The notes under the pieces were generated by a model that was not told where the DNA came from, did not search any database, and saw only the letters and a program-made list of their open reading frames with translations. Positions 27,770-36,601 of a DNA stretch of 64,000 nucleotides are shown here, in pieces. The stretch spans positions 1,116,001 through 1,180,000 of the forward strand of contig JAYPQE010000003.1 in the NCBI GenBank assembly GCA_038131795.1, written 5' to 3'. A program made the position numbers and the translations under genes. Source of the DNA: Eutrophobius brisbanensis (GTDB lineage Bacteria; Pseudomonadota; Gammaproteobacteria; Eutrophobiales; Eutrophobiaceae). How positions within the stretch are numbered: the first letter of the stretch is position 1; every line of letters starts with the position of its first letter.

Positions 27770-29707
27770 TTAACGATTGACCCGGTTTTCAATCAGGTGA
27801 TCCACCACTACGGGATCGGCCAGGGTACTGGTGTCTCCCAGGTTATCAATCTCGTTGGCAGCAATTTTCCTTAAAATCCTGCGCATGATCTTGCCAGAGC
27901 GTGTCTTGGGCAGTCCCGGTGCCCACTGGATAATGTCAGGACTGGCAATGGGCCCTATCTCTTTGCGTACATGCTGCACCAGTTCCTTTTTCAATTCGTC
28001 TTCATATTCCACCCCGGCCATGAGTGTCACGTAGGCATAGATCCCCTGGCCCTTAATGTGATGGGGATACCCAACCACTGCAGCCTCAGCAACAGCATCA
28101 TGCAATACCAGGGCACTCTCTACTTCTGCCGTTCCCATTCTATGGCCGGAAACATTTAACACATCATCCACACGCCCAGTAATCCAGTAATAGCCATCCG
28201 CATCTCGCCTGGCGCCATCACCACTGAAATACTTACCGGGGAAGGTTTTGAAATAAGTATCAATAAAACGTTGATGATCGCCATACACCGTGCGCATCTG
28301 TCCCGGCCAGGAGCGGTTTATACACAAAGACCCTTCCGCCTCTCCCTCCAGGATCTCCCCCTGGTCGTTGACAATGACAGGTTCGATACCAAAGAACGGT
28401 CGGGTGGCCGATCCCGGTTTCAATGCCGTGGCCCCTGGTAAAGGCGTGATCAATATCCCTCCAGTCTCTGTCTGCCACCAGGTATCTACTACAGGGCAAT
28501 GCTCATCACCCACAATATGGTAATACCACTCCCATGCCTCAGGGTTAATGGGCTCACCCACTGTCCCCAGGGTGCGAAGACTGCTACGGGAATACTTGGT
28601 TACATAATCATTGCCCTGTCCCATTAATGCCCTGAGCGCAGTCGGGGCAGTATAGATAATATTCACCTGGTGTTTATCCACCACCTGCCAGAACCTGCCA
28701 GCATCCGGATATGTGGGTATGCCTTCAAATAACAAGGTGGTTGCTCCATTACAAAGGGGACCATAAATCATGTAAGTATGACCGGTCACCCAGCCTATAT
28801 CGGCAGTACACCAGTAGATATCACCATCGTGATAGTCAAATACATACTTATGGGTGATGGCGGCATAGAGAATATACCCACCGGTAGTATGTAACACACC
28901 CTTTGGCTTACCGGTTGAGCCTGATGTATAAAGAATAAAAAGTGGGTCTTCAGCATCCATTTCTTCTGGAGGACACTCGGCACTGACTGTCGAGACTGCA
29001 TCCTGATACCAGACATCACGCTCATCCACCCAGTTAATATCTGCGTCGGTATGTTTATAGACAATTACAGTATGGACATCCGGACAATCCTTAACAGCTT
29101 CATCTACATTCGCTTTCAATGGAACAATTTTCGCGCCGCGAATACCCTCATCAGCGGTAATAACCACTTCACAATCTGAATCTAGAATCCGATCTTTCAA
29201 TGCTGTTGGGGAGAAGCCACCAAACACTACAGAATGGATTGCGCCGATGCGGGCACAGGCAAGCATGGCCACAGCAGCCTCAGGCACCATGGGCATATAG
29301 ATAGAGACCCGGTCACCCTTTTTTACACCACGCTGCTTCAACACATTGGCCAGGCGACATACCATTTCATGCAATTCACGATAAGTAATCTTCTTATCCG
29401 TACCAGGATCATCACCTTCCCAGAGAATAGCCACCTGGTCGCCGCGAGATTCCAGATGTCTGTCCAGGCAATTGTATGTCACGTTTAATTTGCCATTAAC
29501 AAACCACTTGATACTGACCTGGTCATAATCCCATTCCTGGACCGTATCCCATTTTTTTGACCAGCTTATGAATTTTTCAGCCTGCTCGGCCCAGAATCCT
29601 TCTGGATCATCTATGGACTGCCGGTACATGGAAAGGTATTGATCATTAACAACCCATGCGCGTTGCATTGCGGATTTAGATACTGGATAGGTTTTTACTT
29701 CAGACAT
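27770..29707 (-). CDS. acs: Acetyl-CoA synthetase
   Basis: A 645-residue AMP-forming ligase that activates acetate. The adenylate motif LYTSGSTGKPKGVLHTTGG lies near residue 265, YWCTADIGWVTGHTY follows it, and the C-terminal PKTRSGKIMRRILRKIA contains the lysine that is usually acetylated for control. Length is normal. Position next to phaEC suggests acetate use feeding storage polymer, although each gene probably has its own promoter. Confidence 0.97.
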   Translation of the reverse strand: MSEVKTYPVSKSAMQRAWVVNDQYLSMYRQSIDDPEGFWAEQAEKFISWSKKWDTVQEWDYDQVSIKWFVNGKLNVTYNCLDRHLESRGDQVAILWEGDDPGTDKKITYRELHEMVCRLANVLKQRGVKKGDRVSIYMPMVPEAAVAMLACARIGAIHSVVFGGFSPTALKDRILDSDCEVVITADEGIRGAKIVPLKANVDEAVKDCPDVHTVIVYKHTDADINWVDERDVWYQDAVSTVSAECPPEEMDAEDPLFILYTSGSTGKPKGVLHTTGGYILYAAITHKYVFDYHDGDIYWCTADIGWVTGHTYMIYGPLCNGATTLLFEGIPTYPDAGRFWQVVDKHQVNIIYTAPTALRALMGQGNDYVTKYSRSSLRTLGTVGEPINPEAWEWYYHIVGDEHCPVVDTWWQTETGGILITPLPGATALKPGSATRPFFGIEPVIVNDQGEILEGEAEGSLCINRSWPGQMRTVYGDHQRFIDTYFKTFPGKYFSGDGARRDADGYYWITGRVDDVLNVSGHRMGTAEVESALVLHDAVAEAAVVGYPHHIKGQGIYAYVTLMAGVEYEDELKKELVQHVRKEIGPIASPDIIQWAPGLPKTRSGKIMRRILRKIAANEIDNLGDTSTLADPVVVDHLIENRVNR

Positions 29708-29752
29708 GCAAACTGTCTCCCTATAGTTTGTTCATTAAAAAATACGGCAACT

Positions 29753-30985
29753 TTATGAGGCGCCATACCGTTGTTCAATATAGTCATCAACGATCTTTTG
29801 AAACTCTCCAGCAATGTTATCACCTCTTAAGGTAGTGAATTTTTTGCCGTCAATGAATACCGGTGCTGCCGGTGCCTCTCCCGTCCCCGGCAAACTGATT
29901 CCGATATCTGAATGTTTACTTTCACCTGGGCCATTTACCACACATCCCATCACGGCCAGGCTCAGATCTTCTACGCCCTGATACTTTTCCCGCCAGACAG
30001 GCATCTGATTCCTGACATAACTCTGGATATTTTCTGCCAGTTCCTGGAATACCGTACTTGTGGTTCGGCCACATCCGGGACAGGCCGTCACCTGAGGTGT
30101 AAATGAACGCAGACCCATGGTCTGTAAGATCTCCTGAGCCACAATTACCTCGCGGGCACGGTCCCCACCAGGCTCCGGCGTCAATGAAATCCTGATGGTA
30201 TCACCTATACCTTCCTGTAACAGAACACCTACTGCGGCAGTTGAGGCCACAATTCCTTTAGATCCCATACCAGCCTCAGTCAGTCCCAGGTGTAATGCAT
30301 AATCACTACGACTGGCCAGATCACGATAGACACTAATTAATTTTTGTACACCACTGACTTTACAGGACAGGACGATATGATCTTTGGGTAGACCCAACTC
30401 CACTGCGCGATCCGCGCTGCTAAGGGCGGAAACAATCAGGGCCTCCTGCATCACCTCATCGGTATCTTTTGGGTTGTCATGAACTGCGTTTTCGTCCATC
30501 AGCCCAGTGAGTAATTCCTGATCCAGACTTCCCCAGTTCACGCCAATTCGGACCGGTTTATCATACTCAATGGCCTTTTCAATCATGGTGCTGAACTGCA
30601 GGTCTTTTTTCTTACCAAACCCTACATTACCCGGGTTGATCCGGTACTTTGCCAATGCCTCTGCGCATTCGGGGTAACGGGTCAACAATAAATGGCCGTT
30701 ATAGTGAAAGTCACCAATTAAAGGAACATTGCATCCTTTTGCATCCAGCATCTCCCTGATCTTTGCTACCTGGCTGGCAGCCTCTTCGGTATTGACCGTA
30801 ATTCTAACCAGTTCAGAGCCTGCATCTGCCAAGGCCTTGACCTGCCTAGCGGTTGCCTCGGCATCGGCCGTGTCCGTATTGGTCATAGACTGTACAACCA
30901 CAGGGGAATGACCGCCTATCGAGATATCTCCGACTTTAACTCCTACGGTTTTATGCCTGTGATGTGGGCCGGTTAGTGCATTCAT
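29753..30985 (-). CDS. ispG: 4-hydroxy-3-methylbut-2-en-1-yl diphosphate synthase
   Basis: A 410-residue iron-sulfur enzyme of the MEP pathway, slightly longer than the usual about 370. The N-terminal part has VKVGDISIGGHSPVVVQSMT and the ITVNTEEAA segment. The 4Fe-4S cysteines are in TACPGCGRTTSTV and MGCVVNGPGE. It reduces methylerythritol cyclodiphosphate to HMBPP. Here it stands alone instead of beside hisS, and it shares a 214-bp divergent region with fabA. Confidence 0.96.
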   Translation of the reverse strand: MNALTGPHHRHKTVGVKVGDISIGGHSPVVVQSMTNTDTADAEATARQVKALADAGSELVRITVNTEEAASQVAKIREMLDAKGCNVPLIGDFHYNGHLLLTRYPECAEALAKYRINPGNVGFGKKKDLQFSTMIEKAIEYDKPVRIGVNWGSLDQELLTGLMDENAVHDNPKDTDEVMQEALIVSALSSADRAVELGLPKDHIVLSCKVSGVQKLISVYRDLASRSDYALHLGLTEAGMGSKGIVASTAAVGVLLQEGIGDTIRISLTPEPGGDRAREVIVAQEILQTMGLRSFTPQVTACPGCGRTTSTVFQELAENIQSYVRNQMPVWREKYQGVEDLSLAVMGCVVNGPGESKHSDIGISLPGTGEAPAAPVFIDGKKFTTLRGDNIAGEFQKIVDDYIEQRYGAS

Positions 30986-31199
30986 TAGATTTCCAGTATA
31001 TATTAGAGAAATTACAACTTTGTGAAGTTAGGTTCAGCTACTTTTGCAAATTAATTTTATGTAAAGGTACAATATCTCAGCATTAGAAAAAACTTAAATT
31101 CTGTATATAAATAAAAAATAAATAATTGAGTTCCAGCTGTTTATATCATTTTACATGATATTCCCCGCGGAAAAAATTACGTAGCCTCCCAAGACCCTT
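30986..31199. other. Divergent intergenic region between ispG and fabA
   Basis: This AT-rich region must hold promoters for both ispG (minus) and fabA (plus). I do not find a clear FabR or FadR site or a convincing pair of hexamers. No ORF or RNA gene is seen. Confidence 0.5.
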
Positions 31200-31715
31200 A
31201 TGGATAAAAAGAACAGTTATAGTAAAGAAGAACTTCTCGCCTGCGGCAAAGGTGACTTGTTTGGACCGGGAAATGCCCAACTACCGTTACCGAATATGTT
31301 AATGTTCGATAGGATTACCGAAATTAACGATACCGGGGGAGACGCTGGTAAAGGCATAATAATCGCAGAGTTGGATATCACGCCGGATATCTGGTTTTTC
31401 GATTGCCACTTCAGGGGTGATCCGGTCATGCCGGGATGCCTGGGACTGGATGCCATGTGGCAATTAGTGGGTTTTTTCCTGGGATGGACCGGGGCGCCCG
31501 GTAGAGGACGGGCCCTGGGTGCAGGTAAAGTCAAATTTACCGGCCAGGCCACCCCAAAAAACAAACTGATTACCTATAAAATTACCATGAAGCGGGTTAT
31601 CCTACGCAGTCTGGTCATGGGTGTCGCTGACGGTGTAATGGAAGTGGATGGTCGCGTCATATATGAAGCGGATGATTTGAGAGTCGGTCTATTTACCAAA
31701 ACGGATGATTTTTAA
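31200..31715 (+). CDS. fabA: 3-hydroxydecanoyl-ACP dehydratase/isomerase FabA
   Basis: A 171-residue hot-dog fold enzyme. The active-site His lies in WFFDCHFRGDPVMPGCLGLDA, and the catalytic Asp is in the same LGLDAMWQL segment. It introduces the cis double bond during anaerobic unsaturated fatty-acid synthesis. It is directly followed by fabB, the usual pairing outside enterobacteria. Confidence 0.97.
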   Translation: MDKKNSYSKEELLACGKGDLFGPGNAQLPLPNMLMFDRITEINDTGGDAGKGIIIAELDITPDIWFFDCHFRGDPVMPGCLGLDAMWQLVGFFLGWTGAPGRGRALGAGKVKFTGQATPKNKLITYKITMKRVILRSLVMGVADGVMEVDGRVIYEADDLRVGLFTKTDDF

Positions 31716-31716
31716 T

Positions 31717-32952
31717 ATGAATGGGGGGAACTTGAAAAGAGTCGTAATAACCGGTTTAGGGATTAAATCCAGTATCGGAACCAGTAAATCAGAGGTCATC
31801 AGCTCTATGCGTGAAGGCAAGTCCGGTATCAAGTTCTCAGAAGAATATGCAGAACTTGGATACCGTACCAATGTATATGGCCCCATTGATCTGGATCTGG
31901 ATGAACTAATCAATAAAAAGCTCAGGCGCTTCATGGGTGGTGCAGCGGCCTACTGTTATCTGGCCATGCAGGATGCCATAGAAGATGCTGGACTGGATGA
32001 TGAACAGGTATCCAATCCGCGTACCGGTTTGATCGCCGGCAGCGGCGGATCATCAACAGAAAATATGGTCCTGAGCGCTGATATATTGCGTGAGAAAGGG
32101 GCAAAGAAAGTTCCTCCCACTATGGTCCCAAGGGTCATGTCCAGCACCTGTAGCGCCTGCCTGGCCGTCCCATTTAAAATTAAAGGTATGAATTACTCAA
32201 TCAGTTCGGCCTGTGCCACCAGTGCACATTGTATTGGCAATGCCTATGAATCCATTCAATGCGAAAAACAGGACATTGTCTTTGCCGGTGGAGGTGATGA
32301 ACTACACTGGACCGGCACCTTACTGTTCGACAGTATGGGCGCCCTGTCCTCAAAATATAATGAAACGCCTGAGATTGCTTCCAGACCTTTTGATGTAGAC
32401 CGCGACGGATTCGTTATCTCCGGTGGTGGAGGCATCCTGGTACTGGAAGAACTTGAGCATGCCCTGAATCGTAATGCCAGGATCTATGCTGAGGTCATTG
32501 GCTACGGCGCGACCTCAGACGGTTATGACATGGTCAAGCCATCCGGTGAAGGTGCCGGTCGTTGCATGAATATTGCCCGTTCAGGCTCAGATGTTGAAGT
32601 GGATTACATCAATGCCCATGCCACCAGCACACCTGCTGGAGATTCCGGCGAGTTAGCCGCAATAAAAAGTGTCTTCGAAAATTCCAGAATACCTTATGTG
32701 AGTTCAACCAAGGCACTGTCAGGCCACGGTCTTGGCGCAGCAGGTGTCAATGAAGCAATCTTTACATTGCTTATGATGGAAGAGGATTTTGTCTGTGCCT
32801 CTGCCAACATTTCCAACCTGGATCCCGAAGCTGAAGGTATGCCAGTGGTTACCGAACGCATAGACAATGCAGGCATTAATGTTGCTATGTCTAATAGTTT
32901 TGGGTTTGGCGGCACCAATGCTACGTTGCTATTTCAAAAATACAAACAGTAG
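31717..32952 (+). CDS. fabB: 3-oxoacyl-ACP synthase I FabB
   Basis: A beta-ketoacyl-ACP synthase of about 411 residues. The catalytic cysteine lies in SISSACATSAHCIG, and the two histidines in NAHATSTPAGD and TKALSGHGLGAAG. It elongates cis-3-decenoyl-ACP made by FabA. The frame is open from ATG 31705, inside fabA. ATG 31717, just after the fabA stop, is preferred, and TTG 31732 (giving LKRVVITGLG) is a third option because that is where homologues begin. Confidence 0.95.
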   Translation: MNGGNLKRVVITGLGIKSSIGTSKSEVISSMREGKSGIKFSEEYAELGYRTNVYGPIDLDLDELINKKLRRFMGGAAAYCYLAMQDAIEDAGLDDEQVSNPRTGLIAGSGGSSTENMVLSADILREKGAKKVPPTMVPRVMSSTCSACLAVPFKIKGMNYSISSACATSAHCIGNAYESIQCEKQDIVFAGGGDELHWTGTLLFDSMGALSSKYNETPEIASRPFDVDRDGFVISGGGGILVLEELEHALNRNARIYAEVIGYGATSDGYDMVKPSGEGAGRCMNIARSGSDVEVDYINAHATSTPAGDSGELAAIKSVFENSRIPYVSSTKALSGHGLGAAGVNEAIFTLLMMEEDFVCASANISNLDPEAEGMPVVTERIDNAGINVAMSNSFGFGGTNATLLFQKYKQ

Positions 32953-32982
32953 TAAGGCAAACCCATTGAGCTCACTCTGATG

Positions 32983-33026
32983 GCCCGGACTCCTCCCATC
33001 CTCCTCCTGTCCGGGCTATTTTTATT
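32983..33026 (+). terminator. fabB terminator with CUCCUCCC loop
   Basis: The arms GCCCGGAC (32983-32990) and GTCCGGGC (33009-33016) enclose an 18-nt pyrimidine loop, followed by TATTTTTATTTT. The motif CTCCTCCC lies at 32990-32997, on the edge of the loop. It lies 30 bp after the fabB stop and is probably the operon terminator. Confidence 0.8.
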
Positions 33027-33051
33027 TTCACGAAAAAAATTCAAAATTTCT

Positions 33052-33080
33052 GGAACTATTTTTCCCCATAGGCTGTCATA
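33052..33080 (+). promoter_or_regulatory. Candidate sigma-E-type promoter
   Basis: GGAACTA (33052-33058), 16 bp, then GTCATA (33075-33080) resembles the RpoE consensus GGAACTT with a GTCAAA-like -10. No plus-strand protein gene follows before the terminator at 33161, so the natural product would be a short RNA. Confidence 0.4.
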
Positions 33081-33086
33081 GAAAAG

Positions 33087-33207
33087 TGTAATCTTTTTAT
33101 CGATGTGTACGAAAATAGGCTTACCAATTCGACATTATCCCCCCCCGATAATGAACGAATGGCCCGGGTCCCCTCCTCCCCCTAAATGGACCCGGGCCTT
33201 GGTATTT
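33087..33207 (+). ncRNA. Candidate small RNA ending in a CUCCUCCC-loop terminator
   Basis: A transcript from the sigma-E-like promoter would run about 120 nt. It would include a short hairpin (CATTATC and GATAATG arms around a C-run, about 33133-33155) and a strong terminator stem with CUCCUCCC in its loop. There is no reading frame of note. The design resembles the CcsR/cuckoo RNAs of Rhodobacter, whose hairpin loops expose the same octamer. The end points are estimates. Confidence 0.42.
33161..33207 (+). terminator. Intrinsic terminator with CUCCUCCC loop
   Basis: The arms GGCCCGGGTCC (33161-33171) and GGACCCGGGCC (33188-33198) form a perfect 11-bp stem. The 16-nt loop contains CTCCTCCC at 33173-33180. 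A TTGGTATTTTTA tail follows on the plus strand, and the minus strand has no such tail. Confidence 0.75.
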
Positions 33208-33230
33208 TTAGATAAGATATTTTCAGGTTT

Positions 33231-33956
33231 TTAATCCAAACCAAGTGTGCCTACGGCAGGCAATTTCATCTGAAATTTCATGGGGTTTATACCAAAATTC
33301 AAGCTCAGGATATTAAACTCCATACCTTCTTCTGTCCCAAGACTCATGCCAAGTATCCCGAAAAGGGACAACTGATAGCCACTTCCCCCGGGTGTTGATC
33401 CCACGATGGTATCTCCAAGATAATCTTTGCCTATGGCAGTGGAAGGCAGGTCAAGTTTTAATTCTGGCACCTGTCTGCCCACAAAGGCTGTGAAGGTATT
33501 GCTGTTAGGACCGGGCCACATGACGTATTTTCGAGGATAGGGATAGGATTGAATAGCTGCTATCACATCCGGGATTAGTTTTTCCGCCTCAGCACCACGA
33601 AAGTCCACCAGTATCTCCGGTTCATTTCCGTACCAGTAACGATCTGGCAGATCATTATCTGAAACGACAACGGGTAGGCCACGGCGGCTACGAAATCCCA
33701 GTACATGGTGTACGGTGTAATTTTGTGCTGCCTTTTCCTTGATACTGATCCAGGTATGGACAGCCAGGTTGCCCCGCCAGCCAAAAGTCCTCGCAGCATA
33801 GACCTGCAACACTGCATCTTCATGTTCTTCCGGCAAAGGGGCAATACCCGCACTGGTTCGATCTGCGTCTCGCCAGTGCGTACCACTGGCTGATAATACC
33901 CAGATACTCAGTACCAAACTGACAAACAGGAACACGCTAAATTTTACCAACCGCAT
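33231..33956 (-). CDS. DUF3750 family membrane-anchored protein
   Basis: A 241-residue protein with an N-terminal hydrophobic helix (about 5-25), so anchored or secreted. The body contains the DUF3750 pattern: VYAARTFGWRGNLAVHTWIS, PDRYWYGNEPEILVDFRG, YPYPRKYVMWPGPNSNTFTA and IGKDYLGDT. The conserved His/Trp/Asn residues suggest a NlpC/P60- or DUF4105-like papain relation, but the function is not known. It is a single gene. Confidence 0.8.
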   Translation of the reverse strand: MRLVKFSVFLFVSLVLSIWVLSASGTHWRDADRTSAGIAPLPEEHEDAVLQVYAARTFGWRGNLAVHTWISIKEKAAQNYTVHHVLGFRSRRGLPVVVSDNDLPDRYWYGNEPEILVDFRGAEAEKLIPDVIAAIQSYPYPRKYVMWPGPNSNTFTAFVGRQVPELKLDLPSTAIGKDYLGDTIVGSTPGGSGYQLSLFGILGMSLGTEEGMEFNILSLNFGINPMKFQMKLPAVGTLGLD

Positions 33957-34050
33957 AAAATAACACCGATATGTAAGCTATTTTGATTGTACAATATGTA
34001 CCAGCAAACAATGGATTTCAATAGATTATAGACAATAAGGAAAGGAACAA

Positions 34051-34869
34051 ATGGAAATTAAAGGTAAAGTGGCTGTCGTCACCGGCGCAAGTAGTGGAAT
34101 TGGTTTGGCTGTCAGTCAACAACTGGCCAAAAGGGGTGTCAATAAATTGGGGATGGTAGATCTTAATAAGAATGTAATTGATATGGCTAATACCATTAAC
34201 CAGGAGCTGGGAAATGAAGTAGCACTTGCCTTTACAGGGGATACAACAGACGGTGATTTCCGGGCAGAAGTTTATGACTCACTTTGCGATGAAGATCAGA
34301 TAGTCAATATTTGTGTGCCCTGTGCCGGGATTACACGGGATGCCTTGGCTGTTAAATACAATAAAGAAACAAACCGAGCAGAGATATATCCTGAAAATGA
34401 ATTCAAGCTGGTTGTAGATGTCAACTTGATCGCACCTGTCTATTGGGCGATGGAAATGGTGGCCAGACATGCCGAACGTCGTGCTCAGCAAGGACTGAAA
34501 AAATGGAGCCCAGATGAACATGTTCAGGGGACCATTATCTTTATTGGTTCAGTCTCTTCACAGGGAAACAAAGGCCAGATTTCATATGCCAGTACCAAGG
34601 CAGGTCTTGAAGGTGCTGCCGCTACGCTAACCAAGGAAGCTATTTATCACGGTGTGCGTTGTGGTGTAATCCACCCTGGATTTACCGATACGCCCATGGT
34701 CCGGGCCATGGGTGATGACTATATCAACAAACATATCCTTCAATATACCCAGCTTGGCAGGTTGATCAGGCCTGAAGAAATTGCCGAAGCAATCTGTTTT
34801 ATGATTGCCAACTCTGCTGTGAGCGGTAACCTCTGGGCGGATGCCGGCTGGCACCCCTCTGCCTCATGA
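34051..34869 (+). CDS. Short-chain dehydrogenase/reductase
   Basis: A 272-residue Rossmann-fold oxidoreductase. The cofactor loop TGASSGIG is at residues 11-18, NVNLIAP marks the active-site Asn region, a Ser lies in FIGSVSSQGN, and YASTK (near 179) supplies the catalytic Tyr and Lys. HPGFTDTPM follows. An acidic residue after the second strand (GMVDLN) suggests NAD(H) preference. It resembles 3-oxoacyl-ACP reductase-type SDRs, but the substrate is not evident. The ribosome-binding site AGGAAAGG precedes the start. Confidence 0.88.
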   Translation: MEIKGKVAVVTGASSGIGLAVSQQLAKRGVNKLGMVDLNKNVIDMANTINQELGNEVALAFTGDTTDGDFRAEVYDSLCDEDQIVNICVPCAGITRDALAVKYNKETNRAEIYPENEFKLVVDVNLIAPVYWAMEMVARHAERRAQQGLKKWSPDEHVQGTIIFIGSVSSQGNKGQISYASTKAGLEGAAATLTKEAIYHGVRCGVIHPGFTDTPMVRAMGDDYINKHILQYTQLGRLIRPEEIAEAICFMIANSAVSGNLWADAGWHPSAS

Positions 34870-35460
34870 AGCGGACAGGGATTTTACCATTAACAATGCA
34901 TCTCCCTGGCAATGTATGAGCGGATGGGGAACGATTGCTTCACGCATGATCTCAACAAAGCCTTTGTCTTTATATAGATTCAGGGCAACGGTATTCTCTG
35001 CTACCACTATCAAACTAAGCTTGCTATAGCCCTGCGCCACTGCCCGTTGTTCGGCCAGTTCAAGAAAGCGGGTACCAATACCTTTTCCCTGATATTGGGG
35101 ATATAAGGCCATACCGGAAATATAGTAACTATTCGCCTCTTCTAGTCGCGCATAGGGCAACAATACCGGGTCACAGTCACCATAATCTTCATCACTCTCC
35201 ACAATCATTGGATAAGACAACATCATCCCTGCCACCTGACTGTCTACTTCAGCCATGATGCAATTCAAATAACTGTAAACGATGTCCTCCCTTTGATAGC
35301 GACGTAATCCCACCTCTTCCAGTCTTTGTCCTGGCGCCGCCATAGTGGACCAGACGTAATTTGCCACGCCGTCTGACGCCAGACTGTAGAGACTGACAAT
35401 ATGGGAACAGTCCGAGATGGCAGCACTACGGTAGCAGACATTATTCTCAACCACTTTCAT
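34864..35460 (-). CDS. GNAT family N-acetyltransferase
   Basis: A 198-residue acyltransferase. The acetyl-CoA loop is in YPQYQGKGIGTRFLELAEQRA (split: the QGKGIG core), and NTVALNLYKDKGFVEI is the usual C-terminal motif. It overlaps the SDR gene tail-to-tail by 6 bp and the upstream methyltransferase gene by 14 bp, so it is co-transcribed with the latter. The substrate is unknown. Confidence 0.85.
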   Translation of the reverse strand: MKVVENNVCYRSAAISDCSHIVSLYSLASDGVANYVWSTMAAPGQRLEEVGLRRYQREDIVYSYLNCIMAEVDSQVAGMMLSYPMIVESDEDYGDCDPVLLPYARLEEANSYYISGMALYPQYQGKGIGTRFLELAEQRAVAQGYSKLSLIVVAENTVALNLYKDKGFVEIMREAIVPHPLIHCQGDALLMVKSLSAS

Positions 35461-36055
35461 TGTTCACTTTCTTCCAGTATAAAATACGGTTATTAGCTGG
35501 CATCTCCACATCCCCTTCTAAAGCTAACCCGGCTTCAAATGCCATCCTGTCCACATCCTCAAAGTCACGAATGCCACTTAAAGGATCACGGTTTTTCAGC
35601 CATCCATCAAATGCCCTGTTGCTTTCACTAGTATATTTCCACTGGTAATTGAACGGCCCGTATAAAATTAACAGGCCATTTTTTTTCAAAGACCGTCCTG
35701 CGCCGGAGATAAACTTGATAACATGCTCCCAACTCATGATATGAACGGCATTTGCTGAAAACACCGCATCGAATGAAAATGCATGCCAATTGTCTGATGA
35801 TACATCCAGCTCAACAGGCGGCGGCAGATTTTTTAAACCAGAGTCATTAACCCACAGGTCAATACCTGACAGGTTTTCTTCAAGATCTGAACAATGCCAG
35901 GTCAGGTGTGGCAGGTGTTCAGCAAAATAGACTGCATGCTGCCCCGTACCACTACCGACTTCCAGAACTGATGCAAAATCTTTCAATAAGGGTTTTAAAA
36001 CCGATAAAATAGGTTCACGGTTCCGGTCGCAGGCCTCTGTATAAGGTTTATTCAT
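35447..36055 (-). CDS. DUF938 family SAM-dependent methyltransferase-like protein
   Basis: A 202-residue protein with the DUF938 start (NKPYTEACDRNREPILSVL). The class I SAM motif is VLEVGSGTGQHAVYFAEHLP, and later segments are VFSANAVHIMSWEHV and LILYGPFNYQWKYTSESN. The family is widespread in Proteobacteria but its target is not known. It overlaps arfB by 8 bp and the GNAT gene by 14 bp. Confidence 0.85.
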   Translation of the reverse strand: MNKPYTEACDRNREPILSVLKPLLKDFASVLEVGSGTGQHAVYFAEHLPHLTWHCSDLEENLSGIDLWVNDSGLKNLPPPVELDVSSDNWHAFSFDAVFSANAVHIMSWEHVIKFISGAGRSLKKNGLLILYGPFNYQWKYTSESNRAFDGWLKNRDPLSGIRDFEDVDRMAFEAGLALEGDVEMPANNRILYWKKVNNESG

Positions 36056-36467
36056 CTGATTTTATTTTTTTCCTTAAACGCTTTATTTTTCCACGTTTCG
36101 ATTTATCATCCAGGCGCCTCTGCCTTGAGGCAGCAGAGGGTTTTGTACTGACACGTTTTCTGGTCACTTTTGTGGCTGACAATACCAGCTCCTTGAGACG
36201 GTTCTTTGCATCATTTATATTTTGTTCCCGGTGTCGGTATCTTTGGGCCTTGATAATAATGACCCCCTGTTTGGAGATCCGATAATCCTTATATGCCAAC
36301 AACTGCTGCTTTACCTTCTCTGGCAACGAAGAATTACATACATCAAACCGAAGATGTACTGCACTCTCCACTTTATTGACATTCTGTCCGCCGGGACCCT
36401 GTGCCCTGATCGCCGTTATTTCCAGTTCAGAATCATTGATGGTAAGTTGTTGTTTAATATTCAGCAT
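36048..36467 (-). CDS. arfB: Alternative ribosome-rescue factor ArfB (peptidyl-tRNA hydrolase)
   Basis: A 139-residue release-factor-like protein. The GGQ motif is at residues 26-28 (AQGPGGQNVNKVESAVHLRF). The C-terminal tail is strongly basic (KRGKIKRLRKKIKSDE), as required to enter the empty mRNA channel of stalled ribosomes. It frees ribosomes on non-stop mRNA. It heads a three-gene operon with the DUF938 and GNAT genes. Confidence 0.94.
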   Translation of the reverse strand: MLNIKQQLTINDSELEITAIRAQGPGGQNVNKVESAVHLRFDVCNSSLPEKVKQQLLAYKDYRISKQGVIIIKAQRYRHREQNINDAKNRLKELVLSATKVTRKRVSTKPSAASRQRRLDDKSKRGKIKRLRKKIKSDE

Positions 36468-36601
36468 GGCTTAAGGACTTTTACATTATGATAATGTCTT
36501 ATATCGTATTATGCTAAAAGGGTAAAATACGCACAAAAATAATTCTGTCTTATACATGGTTCGCAACAATATTTCTGACAAATAAATTAAAGGGGTAAAA
36601 T

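Noticed and set aside
33133..33155. The C-run hairpin as a separate terminator
   Set aside because: The stem is short and AT-rich with no following T-run. It is more likely an internal part of the proposed RNA.
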